Positions 6,805 through 15,360 of a stretch of DNA of 33,956 nucleotides are shown here, one piece after another. The stretch's first letter is position 1. Every line of letters begins with the position of its first letter. The notes beneath the pieces were generated by a model that did no database searches, was not told where the DNA came from, and worked only from the letters and a program-made list of their open reading frames with translations. A program made the position numbers and the translations under genes. Source of the stretch: Syntrophobacteraceae bacterium (lineage in GTDB: Bacteria > Desulfobacterota > Syntrophobacteria > Syntrophobacterales > Syntrophobacteraceae); the NCBI GenBank assembly GCA_031292195.1, contig JARLHP010000259.1, forward strand, positions 1 through 33,956, written 5' to 3'.

Positions 6805-8334
6805 ATGGCACAAGTGGCACTGCAGGCACAACCCCCAAACGGGAGCGCACAAGTGATCGAATTTAGAGTCGGAGAGCTGGCCGAATTGCTGGGCGTGCAC
6901 CGAAACACGGTCGGAAACTGGATCCGCAGCGGCGCGCTGCGGGCCTCGGCGGCGGTGGCCAAGAAATATTTGGTGGAAGAAGAGGAACTCCGGAGATTCT
7001 GCGTTCTTCAGACGATACCGGAAAGCGTTGTTTCCCGGATAGTGTCCAAAGAGGTCGATTCGGCGGGCAAGGAGGAAAAGATCATGCCGCAGTCAGCATC
7101 TGTTGGCGATGTGAGAACGGTAGGCGACCGGCAGAGCGTGTTGCGGGCCGACCCGGGGTGGGCCGACTTGTGCCTGACCTGCGGGAGCTGCGCCAGCGCC
7201 TGCCCCATTTCGGGGGTGGACGGCCTGGACCCCCGGAAAATCGTTCGCATGGTGGTGTTGGGCCGAACCAACGAGGTGGTGGCCTCCAACTGGCCGTGGA
7301 AGTGCACCCTGTGCGGCAAGTGCGAGGAAGCCTGCCCCATGAACCTGGAGCTGGTGAAGCTGTTTCGGCGCATCCGCTCCCTTCGGGAGCGCGACAAGGT
7401 GCCGGGGCCTCTGCACAAGGGCGTTCTCATGGCGCTGCGAAGAGGCAACAACCTGGGGATCCCCCGGGCGGATTTCGTAGAGCTTCTGGAAGAGGTGGGA
7501 GAAGAGCTGGCCGAGGAGTGCTGCCCGGGTTTTGTCACGCCCATAGACGTCGAAGGGGCCAACCTGCTGCTCACCCTCAACTCCAAGGAGCCCTTCGGCG
7601 AGCCCGACGACATGAAGTTCTGGTGGAAGATCTTCCATGCCGCGGGCGAGTCCTGGACCATTCCCGCCGAGAACTGGGAGGGGGTCAACTGGGGGCTTTT
7701 CACCGGAGATGACGACGCCATGCGCGTCATGGTGGGCCGCATCGTGGACAACATGCTGCGGCTGGACTGTAAAAAACTGGTCTTGCCCGAATGAGGCCAT
7801 GCCTACTACGCAACCCGGTTCGGGTTGGAAAAATGGTATGCCGACGAGCTTCGAAAATTTGAAGTGGTGACCGTGTTCGATCTTCTGCTGGACTATCTGC
7901 GCAGCGGTCGCATCAAAATAGATAAATCCCTGCACTCTCAGCTCACCACCTATCACGATCCGTGCAACTACGGAAGAAAGTCGCTCAAGACCTTCGGGCG
8001 CGGCTATTTCGAAGAACCCCGCGAGATCGTGCGACACTGTTGCGATAATTTCGTGGACATGTATCCCAACCGGGAAGGCAATTATTGCTGCGGCGCCGGA
8101 GGGGGGGCCTGGGCGCTTCCTTTCCAGGAAGAGCGGGTGTTCTACGGACGGATCAAGGCCAGGCAGATCCGCTCCACCGGGGCCGAACTGGTCGTCACCC
8201 CGTGCCACAACTGCCGCGACCAGATCCTGAAGAGCCTGCGCAAGGAATATAAACTCGATATCGAAGTCAAATACCTCTGGGAACTGGTTTCCGATGCACT
8301 GATCCTCGACGAGTCCGGCAAGGAAACTCAATAG
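6805..8334 (+). CDS. HTH-HdrC/HdrD-like heterodisulfide reductase subunit, selenoprotein (Sec330)
   Basis: One 509-residue protein read through UGA 7792-7794; the frames before and after are the same. Domains: MerR/excisionase-type helix-turn-helix (about residues 20-66, RVGELAELLGVHRNTVGNWI); HdrC-like pair of [4Fe-4S] motifs at 123-134 (CLTCGSCASACP) and 167-178 (CTLCGKCEEACP); then an HdrB/HdrD-like part. The first CCG-type module lacks its double Cys (NWGLF) but keeps the site LPE-U-GHAYY, where homologues have Cys; the second is complete (YCCGAGGG near 427, PCHNC near 467). Its likely role is the disulfide-reducing, iron-sulfur subunit of an Hdr/Mvh complex in the cytoplasm. An internal ATG at 7084 behind AAGGAGG could give a 416-residue form without the HTH. 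It starts the operon and is followed by hdrA after 15 bases. Confidence 0.85.
7069..7075 (+). promoter_or_regulatory. Strong internal Shine-Dalgarno (alternative start at ATG 7084)
   Basis: AAGGAGG stands eight bases before the in-frame ATG 7084, exactly at the junction between the HTH domain and the HdrC-like part. It is much stronger than the site before ATG 6805. It may define the true start of the enzyme or a second, shorter product. Confidence 0.6.
7792..7827 (+). promoter_or_regulatory. UGA Sec codon and SECIS-like hairpin 1 (HdrC/D fusion)
   Basis: UGA at 7792-7794. Hairpin stem CAACCC (7811-7816) pairs fully with GGGTTG (7822-7827), loop GGTTC (7817-7821). The loop begins after exactly 22 bases of spacer and contains the GGU that the SelB-binding loop of bacterial SECIS elements usually carries. 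Confidence 0.75.
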
Positions 8335-8349
8335 CCGATGGAGTGGAAA

Positions 8350-11300
8350 ATGAGCGAACAGGTCAAAGGCTCGGTTTTGATTGCCGGCGGGGGAATAGCC
8401 GGTATGCAGGCGGCCCTCGATGCCGCCAACTCCGGGTTCTATGTTTATTTGCTGGAGCGCCGCGCGGCCATTGGCGGCAAAATGGCTCAGCTGGACAAGA
8501 CCTTCCCGACCAACGACTGCGCGATGTGAATTATCTCGCCCAAACTGGTCGAGGTCGGCCGGCACCTTAATATAGAGTTGATCACCCTGGCGGAAATAAC
8601 CGACGTGACCGGCGAGCCGGGAAACTTCCAGGTGGAAGTGACCAGGCGTCCCCGGTTCGTCGACACCGAAAAGTGCATCGCCTGCGGCCTGTGCGCCGAG
8701 AAGTGCCCGAAAAAGGTCGATGACGAATACAACGAAAAAATCTCCAAGCGAAAAGCCGTCTATATCCCGTACGCCCAGGCGGTTCCTCAGAAATATGCCA
8801 TAGACGCCGACAACTGCATTTATCTGAAGAGCGGTAAATGCGGGGCCTGCGAAAAGTTCTGCCCGGCGGGGGCCATCAATTTCGAGGACAAGCCCCAAAC
8901 CGTGAACCTCAATGTGGGCGCCATTATCTTGAGCCCCGGCTTTGCCGCCTTCGATCCCACCGGCATTCGCACCTGGGGCTACGGGGAATTCAAAAATGTG
9001 ATCACTGCGATGGAGATGGAGCGGATTCTCTCCGCTTCGGGTCCGACCGAAGGCCACCTGGTCCGCCCCTCGGACAAAAAAGAGGTAAAAAGGATCGCTT
9101 TCATCCAGTGCGTGGGTTCCCGCGATCTCAACAAATCCCGGAACGGGTATTGCTCGTCTGTTTGCTGCACCTACGCCATAAAGCAGGCCATGATGGCCAA
9201 AGACCATGTAAAGGATCTGGAAGCCTCCATCTTTTTCATGGACATGAGGACTCATGGCAAGGAGTTCGAGCGCTACTACGAGCGGGCCAAGGGTCTGGGG
9301 ATCGAATTCAAGCGGTGCCGGGTGCACTCTCTGGAGCCGGTATCCGAGACGAGCGATATCTACTTCCGCTATATAGACGATTGCGGCAGGCAGCTCGAGA
9401 CGCAGTACGACCTGGTGGTCCTGTCGGTGGGGCTTTGCACGCCGCCTTCCGCCATGGAGCTGGCATACCACGCCGGTGTGGAACTAAACGAGAACCGGTT
9501 CGTGGAGTCTTCCTCGTTTGACCCCGTTGCCACCTCGCGGCCGGGGGTTTTTTCCTGCGGCGCCTTTTCCGGCCCCAAGGACATTCCGCAGACGGTAATG
9601 GAGGCCTCGGCGGCTGCCGCGGATGCCACCCGTTTGCTTGCCGGGGCGCGAAACAGCCTCACCCGGACAAAGGAATTCCCCCCGGAAATCGAGGTCGCAA
9701 GCGATGAGGTCCGAATCGGCGTCTTCATCTGCCACTGCGGGACCAACATAGCCGGGGTGATCGATGTGGAAAGGCTCGCCCGATATGCGGAGACGCTTCC
9801 AAACGTCGCCCACGTGGGGCGAAATCTTTTCACTTGCTCGCAGGATACCCAGGACATCATCAAAAACGCCATAAGGGACAAGGGTCTAAATCGCGTGGTG
9901 GTGGCCGCCTGCACGCCCAGGACCCACGAGCCGCTTTTCCGGGAGACCTTGAAGTCCGCCGGGCTAAACGAGTATCTTTTCGACATGGCCAATATCCGCA
10001 ACCAGGACTCCTGGGTCCATGCGGCGGAGCCCGAGCGGGCCACCGAGAAGGCCATGGATCTCGTGCGCATGTCGGTTGCCAAGGTGGGGCTCCTGACCCC
10101 CCTGCCGTCCATCTCTGTTCCGGTGAACCAGGCTGCCCTGGTGATCGGGGGCGGGATTTCGGGAATGGTGTCCGCCCTGGAGTTGGCCGATCACGGTTTC
10201 CACGTTTCCCTGGTGGAAAAGGCCAACGTGCTGGGCGGCCAGGCGCGTCACCTGTTCCGCACCTGGAAAGGCGAACTGATCGAGCCCGCCCTTCAGGAAC
10301 TGGATGCCCGCGTTCGCAGTAACCCCCTCATCACCCTGCATCTGGAGTCGACGGTAGGTTCGGCCGAAGGCTTCGTCGGCAACTTCAAGTCGACTATCGT
10401 AAGAGGCAAGGATTCCAGGGTGGTGGAGCACGGCGCGACCATTATCGCCACGGGCGGACAGGGCTATGTGCCCGAGGGGGAATATCTTTTCGGCACGTCC
10501 AGCCGGGTATTTACGGCCATCGAATTCGATAAGCTCCGAATGGTGGGCGACCGGCGCATGAAGCAGGCCAAAAACTACGTTTTCATCCAGTGCGTGGGAT
10601 CGCGGTGCGAAGAGCGGATGTACTGCTCCCGGGTGTGCTGCACCCATTCGGTGCAGGCCGCCATCGAGCTCAAGGAAAGTAGTCCCGCCGGCGAAGTGTT
10701 CGTTCTCTATCGGGACATGAGAACGTACGGCCAGCGTGAGGAACTCTACCGAAAGGCCAGGGAAAAGGGTGTGGTCTTCATACACTACGAGGCCCATCAA
10801 ATGCCGAAGGTAAGACCCTTGGAACCGCGCCGGCTGGAAGTGGAAGTCTTCGACCACATATTGCACGAACCTCTGAGAATCGTAACCGATATCGTGGTGC
10901 TGGCCACGGCTATTACCCCCAATGCGGCAACGGCGGAACTGGCCGACATCTACAAGCTTCCGGTCGATGCCGACGGCTTTTTCCAGGAGGCCCATGCCAA
11001 GCTTCGGCCGGTGGATTTCGCCGCGGACGGGATTTTTATGGCAGGTCTTGCCCACTGTCCCAAGCCGGTGGACGAATCGATCGCCCAGGCCAAGGCGGCC
11101 GCGGGGCGGGCGGTGAGCGTGCTTGCCGGCAGCAGCATAGACCTGGAAGCGACCAAGGCCACGGTTGTAAATGCAAACTGCGACGGGTGCGCGATGTGTT
11201 TGGACGTTTGTCCCTACAAGGCCATCTCGCTGGTATCCGAAGAGGAGGCCGGCGGGAAAAGGAATGCGCGCGTGGAAGTAAACCTCGCCCAGTGCAAGGG

Positions 11301-11403
11301 ATGCGGCTTGTGCCAGGCGACCTGCCCCAAGGACGGTATTTACGTTGCCGGTTTTTCGCTGGAGCAGATTGCGGCGCAGGTCGAAGCCGCGCTGGCCGGT
11401 TGA
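8350..11403 (+). CDS. hdrA: HdrA, duplicated flavin/iron-sulfur subunit, selenoprotein (Sec60)
   Basis: A 1,017-residue protein, read through UGA 8527-8529 (frames identical on both sides). The N-terminal module has the FAD fingerprint LIAGGGIAGMQAALDAANSG (from residue 10), TNDCAM-U-IISPKLVEVGRH with Sec60 where homologues have Cys, and [4Fe-4S] motifs CIACGLCAEKCP and CGACEKFCP. From about 458 (FICHCGTNIAG) a complete standard HdrA follows, with a second FAD site (VIGGGISGMVSALELADHG, about 595) and a C-terminal 2[4Fe-4S] ferredoxin (CDGCAMCLDVCP, CKGCGLCQATCP). HdrA carries the bifurcating flavin that splits electrons between ferredoxin and disulfide. ATG 8350 has GGAGTGG at good distance; ATG 8338 is the alternative. 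Next comes mvhD after a REP-like hairpin. Confidence 0.93.
8527..8562 (+). promoter_or_regulatory. UGA Sec codon and SECIS-like hairpin 2 (hdrA)
   Basis: UGA at 8527-8529. Stem CTGGTCG (8545-8551) pairs with CGGCCGG (8556-8562) over 7 bp, two of them G-U, loop AGGT (8552-8555). The loop begins after 22 bases of spacer, identical to the other three hairpins, and contains GGU. Confidence 0.75.
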
Positions 11404-11416
11404 TCCGCCATTGCTA

Positions 11417-11439
11417 AGTAGGAGCGGCTTCCAGCCGCG
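11417..11439. repeat. REP-like hairpin between hdrA and mvhD
   Basis: GTAGGAGCGGCTTCCAGCCG and three more bases form a 6-bp perfect stem GCGGCT/AGCCGC with a TCC loop, preceded by GTAGGA. This resembles the REP palindromes common in intergenic spaces of Proteobacteria (Pseudomonas REPs also start GTAGGAGCGG). There is no T-run after it, so it is not a typical terminator; it may stabilise the upstream message or cause partial attenuation. Confidence 0.55.
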
Positions 11440-11459
11440 AAAAAATCCAGGAGAGCAAT

Positions 11460-11885
11460 ATGTCCTTCGAACCTAAAATAATCGGTTTTACCTGTAACTG
11501 GTGCAGTTACGCAGCGGCCGATCTTGCCGGGGTCTCGCGCATGCAGTACCCGCACAACGTGCGGCTGGTGCGGGTGATGTGCTCGGGGATGGTTCACCCC
11601 AGGGTGGTGTCCCAAGCCTTTGAGATGGGCGCGGACGGCGTGCTGGTAATGGGTTGACACCTCGGCGAATGTCATTACCAGGATGGTAATTATAAAGCTT
11701 TGGCCCGTGCGGATGTTATAAACCAGATGATAGAGGCCCTGGGACTGGAAACTGAGAGATTCGAGCTGATTTGGTGCTCGGGGGCGGAGGCCGACAGGTT
11801 TGTGGCGGCAGTGACGTCCATGACCGAAAAGGTACGCGGCCTCGGGCCTTCACCCTTTAACCGGGCCGTTGCGGCTGCTTCGTGA
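11460..11885 (+). CDS. mvhD: MvhD/VhuD-like [2Fe-2S] electron-transfer subunit, selenoprotein (Sec66)
   Basis: A 141-residue protein read through UGA 11655-11657, the normal length of MvhD. It starts [20 protein letters not shown] and carries the conserved RVMCSGMV segment. Sec66 replaces the first Cys in the family motif G-C-H-x-G-x-C-H-Y (here [17 protein letters not shown]). MvhD passes electrons from the hydrogenase (MvhAG) to HdrA. The methanogen VhuD also carries selenocysteine, as established for Methanococcus. Ribosome binding site CAGGAGAG stands just before ATG 11460. Stopping at the UGA would leave 65 residues with the motif cut in half. Confidence 0.92.
11655..11690 (+). promoter_or_regulatory. 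UGA Sec codon and SECIS-like hairpin 3 (mvhD)
   Basis: UGA at 11655-11657. Stem ATTACC (11674-11679) pairs fully with GGTAAT (11685-11690), loop AGGAT (11680-11684), again after 22 bases of spacer. The stem is AT-rich, unlike its neighbours, yet perfectly paired. Confidence 0.75.
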
Positions 11886-11895
11886 GGAGGGTGAG

Positions 11896-12834
11896 ATGGC
11901 GGTAAAAGTTGCTCAGGAATGGCTCAACTCTTGTTCGGGCTGTGAAATATCCATTGTGGACATGGGCGAGCGGCTGCTCGATGTGCTCGCGCAAGTCGAA
12001 TTCGTTCACTCTCCGGTCCTGATGGACCACAAGTACTTCGGGCAGCTCGGCTCCGGACGTCACCTGGAGATACCCGAGGCGGTGGTGGGGCTGGTGAGCG
12101 GCGGGGTAAGAAACGAGGAGCACCTGGAAGTGCTTACCGAGATGCGAAAAAAATGTCAGGTGCTGATCGCTCTTGGCACCTGCGCGACTCACGGTGGTAT
12201 TCCGGCCCTCGCCAATTCCTACCGAAACGATGAGATACTGGAAAGATACTACTCCACGGAGACGACCGACAAGTGTGAAGAGGTTCCTTCCGAGGGGTTG
12301 CCTCCTCTTCAAGACTCCTGCACGGCGCTGGATGAAAAGGTCAAGGTGGATATTTATCTGCCGGGGTGTCCGCCCAATCCCGACCATGTGTTTTCGGCCC
12401 TCGTGTCGCTTCTGGAAGGTCGTCCCGTCCAGCTGCCGGAAAAGAGCGTCTGCGATTTCTGCCCGACCGTGCGCGAAGGCAAAGGCGGGGTGAAAAAGCT
12501 TCGGAGGTTTTTGCAGGCCCCTCAATATGGGGCGCCCGGCGAACCGCTCGATAAAATGCGCTGCCTCCTGGAGCAGGGTATCCTGTGCATGGGGGCGGTC
12601 ACCAGGGCGGGGTGCGGCGGAGACGCCAAGACGCCCCGCTGCATAGCGGCCAGGGTGCCCTGCCGGGGTTGCACAGGCCCGGTCAGGAAAAATGGTAACC
12701 AGAGGTTTGACATGCTGAATGCATTGGCTTCGAACGGGGTGGACATTTCGTCTCTTCCCGAGTCCGTATCACTTTTGCGATTTTCCGGGGCGCACGGTCT
12801 GCTCCGGCCTTCTCGCAAAGGCAAGGAGGCCTGA
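11896..12834 (+). CDS. mvhG: MvhG-like [NiFe] hydrogenase small subunit
   Basis: A 312-residue protein. The start MAVKVAQEWLNSCSGCEISI has the proximal-cluster CxxC; further cluster ligands appear in LGTCATHGG, LPGCPPNP and CDFCP, and the C-terminal part has ferredoxin-like cysteines (CMGAVTRAGCGG, CIAARVPCRGCTGP). It relays electrons from the active site in MvhA to MvhD. ATG 11896 is chosen because GAGGAGG (11884-11890) stands just before it; the open frame extends back into mvhD. No in-frame UGA is present: this is the only one of the five complex genes without a predicted selenocysteine. The stop is two bases before mvhA. Confidence 0.9.
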   Translation: MAVKVAQEWLNSCSGCEISIVDMGERLLDVLAQVEFVHSPVLMDHKYFGQLGSGRHLEIPEAVVGLVSGGVRNEEHLEVLTEMRKKCQVLIALGTCATHGGIPALANSYRNDEILERYYSTETTDKCEEVPSEGLPPLQDSCTALDEKVKVDIYLPGCPPNPDHVFSALVSLLEGRPVQLPEKSVCDFCPTVREGKGGVKKLRRFLQAPQYGAPGEPLDKMRCLLEQGILCMGAVTRAGCGGDAKTPRCIAARVPCRGCTGPVRKNGNQRFDMLNALASNGVDISSLPESVSLLRFSGAHGLLRPSRKGKEA

Positions 12835-12836
12835 AC

Positions 12837-14294
12837 ATGGGACAGGTAATAAATATTCAGCCGATAACGCGCATCGAGGGGCACGCCTCGATATCCATTC
12901 AGTTGGATGACCAGGGGAATGTGGCGGACAGCAAAGTCCATGTCATGGCCCTGCGCGGATTTGAAAAGTTTGTGGAGGGAAAACCGGCCGAAGAGCTGCC
13001 GCGCATAGTCACCCGCATCTGCGGAATATGCCCGTGGCAGCACCACCTGGCTTCGAACAAGGCGGTTGACCGCTGCTTTGGTGTGACCCCCACGCCTGCC
13101 GGAAGATTACTGCGGGAGCTGATGCAGACCGTTGCGCACGCAGAGGACAAGGTGCTTCATTTCTTTTTCCTGGCTGCTCCGGACTTCGTCATGGGCCCCG
13201 ACGCCGATTACTCGGTAAGAAATGTGATGGGGATCGTGAAGGCTGCCCCTGAGCTGGCTCAGCGCGTTGTAAAGATGCGCTACGCCGCCAAGATGATACT
13301 GGAAAAATTTGCCGGCAAGGCCATCCACCCCGTGGCGGGCGTACCGGGCGGTTTTTCCAAGGCCATGACCGAAACTGAGAGGCTCGAAATACTCTCGAAG
13401 ATGCAAGAGGTGCTCGATTTTGCCCTTTTCACCATGGATTTTGCCAAAAAGGAAGTTTTCCCCAAGTATTTAAACGAGGTAAAGGAACTGGGGGTAATCA
13501 AGACGGGCTTCATAGGCACGGTGGACGAGCAGGGCGCGGTCAATTTCTACGACGGAAAGCTCCGGTTGATGAAGCCGGACGGAACCTACACCGATTTTGA
13601 TTCGCAGGACTATTGCGATCACCTGGCCGAGCACGTCGAACCTTATTCCATGGGGAAAATGCCTTACGCCCGTTCCTGGAACGAGGGGTTTTCGCTCGAC
13701 CTGGAAAATCCCAAGGGGATTTACAGGGCCAACACTCTGGCCAGGATCAACGTGGCCGATAAGATGGCCACCCCCGGGGCGCAGGCCGAGTTGGAGGAAT
13801 TTCGGGAAAAATTCGGAAGGCCCGCTCAGTACACCTTGCTCCATCACTGGGCGCGGCTGATCGAAGAGGTCTATGCCTGCGAGCACGCCATCGAGCTTCT
13901 GGAAGACCCCGAAATCACCAACCCCGATGTGCGGGCCAAGGTCGAGCCCGGGGCCGGGCGTGGCGTAGGCTGTGTCGAGGCCCCCCGGGGAACTCTCATT
14001 CACGACTACACCACCGACGAAAACGGTTTGATAAAGAGCGCCAACCTGATCGTGGGCACCACCCACAACCTTGGGCCCATAAACATGAGCGTCAATCAGG
14101 CCGCCCGGATGCTTATAAAAGGAGGTAAGGTCGACGAATCCTGTCTCAACAAGATTGAGATGGCGGTTCGCGCCTACGACCCCTGAATGTCCTGCGCTAC
14201 TCACCGCCTGGATGGCGGTATGTCGATCTCGATGGTAATCAGGGACTCCAAGGGCGGGGTGGTAGGCAATTGGCCCGGCGGTTCAGTCGATTAG
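12837..14294 (+). CDS. mvhA: MvhA-like [NiFeSe] hydrogenase large subunit, selenoprotein (Sec450)
   Basis: A 485-residue protein when UGA 14184-14186 is read as selenocysteine. The N-terminal nickel motif is RICGIC (L1, about residues 58-63). The C-terminal motif is AYDP-U-MSCATH, the DPCxxCxxH L2 motif with Sec in place of the first Cys, as in [NiFeSe] hydrogenases and methanogen VhuU. Stopping at UGA would leave the enzyme without both L2 ligands. Past the conserved His there are 29 more residues to TAG 14292, the usual length of the tail removed by a maturation protease; no protease gene is visible. It oxidises or produces H2 at the Ni-Fe-Se centre and is the last subunit of the operon. 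Confidence 0.93.
14184..14219 (+). promoter_or_regulatory. UGA Sec codon and SECIS-like hairpin 4 (mvhA)
   Basis: UGA at 14184-14186. Stem ACCGCC (14203-14208) pairs fully with GGCGGT (14214-14219), loop TGGAT (14209-14213), after 22 bases of spacer. Loop sequence nearly equals that of hairpin 3 (AGGAT). Confidence 0.78.
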
Positions 14295-14324
14295 CTCGAA
14301 ACTCCTATCTGGAAAGGCCAATTT

Positions 14325-14585
14325 ATGAGCGCTGCCAGAGACACAAAGAAGAAGGTGGTAAAAGTCGAGGCCGTGGACACGGCCTGCGGAAAAGTTCCCC
14401 ATATGACGGTCGATCAGCTGGTGGAAAGATTCCATATAGAGAGCCGCGAGCTGCACTGTCCTGCCTGCGGCAGGATCCATCTGAGCGAGGAAGACGCCAG
14501 GAATGCCGAGGCCATGCTTTTCAGCCAGACCGAAAGGTTTCGGCAGATAAAGACGGAAGCTGAAGGCGACAAGACCAAGAAGTAG
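14325..14585 (+). CDS. Small CPxCG-motif protein of unknown function
   Basis: An 86-residue charged, Lys-rich protein with a possible metal site made of VDTACGKVPH and ELHCPACGRIHLSEEDA. I do not recognise a family. GGAAAGG (14311-14317) stands before ATG 14325. It begins 30 bases after the hydrogenase large-subunit stop and on the same strand, so it is probably co-transcribed; a role in maturation, assembly or regulation of the hydrogenase would fit the position but is only inferred. A domain search against zinc-ribbon and CGGC-type small proteins would decide. Confidence 0.6.
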   Translation: MSAARDTKKKVVKVEAVDTACGKVPHMTVDQLVERFHIESRELHCPACGRIHLSEEDARNAEAMLFSQTERFRQIKTEAEGDKTKK

Positions 14586-14623
14586 GGCGCCGGGGATCCG
14601 GATTCTGGACAAGGAGCGGTTCA

Positions 14624-15331
14624 ATGTTAATCGCAGACTGGATGAGCACAACCGTAATCAAAGTGGAACCTGGTGTTTCGGTTACCGAAGCCATGGATAT
14701 TCAAACTCAAAATGACATCAGCATCCTTCCGGTCGTACAGGACGAAAAGCTTGTCGGAATAGTCACAGACGTTGACCTCAAGCCGTTTCGCAGTTCGGCG
14801 GGCGCGTCACTGGACCCGCTCGTCATCCAGGGGATGAAGGTCGAAGATGTAATGTCTCGCGCCCCGGTGACCATCCCGGTGGATTTCACGGTGGGGGAGG
14901 CCGCCGAGGCCATGTTGACCGGCGGCGTGTCGGGACTGGTCGTAGTCGATGCAAATAAGCACATCGTCGGTGTGATCACCCAGACCGATTTGAATCGCGT
15001 GCTGGTATCGGTGACCGGTTTGTGGCACGGGGGAATTGCCTTCGGCTTTCTTATCGAAGACGTTCCCGGTTCGATCAAGGTCCTTACCGACATCATGCGA
15101 GCCTTCGGCGGGAGACTGGTAAGCATCATGACCGCCTATATACGGGCGCCGAAGGGGTACAGAAGGGTCCATATCCGTGTGCGAGGCCTTGATAGAAACA
15201 GGTTCGATGAAATGCTGGGGCAGCTTAAACAATCGTCCGACATCCTCTACATCATCGACCATCGGATGAACACCCGGAAACTCTATGTTACTCCCGGAAC
15301 GACTGAAACTCGATCCGGAAGGATGAATTAG
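14624..15331 (+). CDS. CBS-pair and ACT-domain protein (AcuB-like)
   Basis: A 235-residue protein. Two CBS repeats cover about residues 1-55 (MLIADWMSTTVIKVEPGVSV, QNDISILPVVQDEKLVGIVT) and 70-130 (VEDVMSRAPVTIPVDFTVGE, GGVSGLVVVDANKHIVGVIT). From about 145 an ACT-like domain follows (EDVPGSIKVLTDIMRAFGGR). Such proteins sense adenine nucleotides or small metabolites; acuB is one named member. It lies 38 bases after the small CPxCG gene and may report energy state to the Hdr-Mvh system, an inference from position. The start has an AGGAGCGG-type ribosome binding site. Confidence 0.8.
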   Translation: MLIADWMSTTVIKVEPGVSVTEAMDIQTQNDISILPVVQDEKLVGIVTDVDLKPFRSSAGASLDPLVIQGMKVEDVMSRAPVTIPVDFTVGEAAEAMLTGGVSGLVVVDANKHIVGVITQTDLNRVLVSVTGLWHGGIAFGFLIEDVPGSIKVLTDIMRAFGGRLVSIMTAYIRAPKGYRRVHIRVRGLDRNRFDEMLGQLKQSSDILYIIDHRMNTRKLYVTPGTTETRSGRMN

Positions 15332-15360
15332 CACTCTGAAGTGCCGCGTCATCAAATGAA

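Noticed and set aside
7093-9471. 792-codon open frame on the minus strand
   Set aside because: Exact shadow of the HdrC/D and hdrA genes; the plus strand has clear conserved motifs, the minus frame has none.
11424-11438. Rho-independent terminator between hdrA and mvhD
   Set aside because: Hairpin is followed by A-rich, not T-rich, sequence on the coding strand, and the operon clearly continues.
7792-14186. The four UGA codons as ordinary stops, nonsense mutations or frameshifts
   Set aside because: All four fall on conserved Cys positions, the frame never changes across them, homology continues directly, and each has a hairpin at the same distance.
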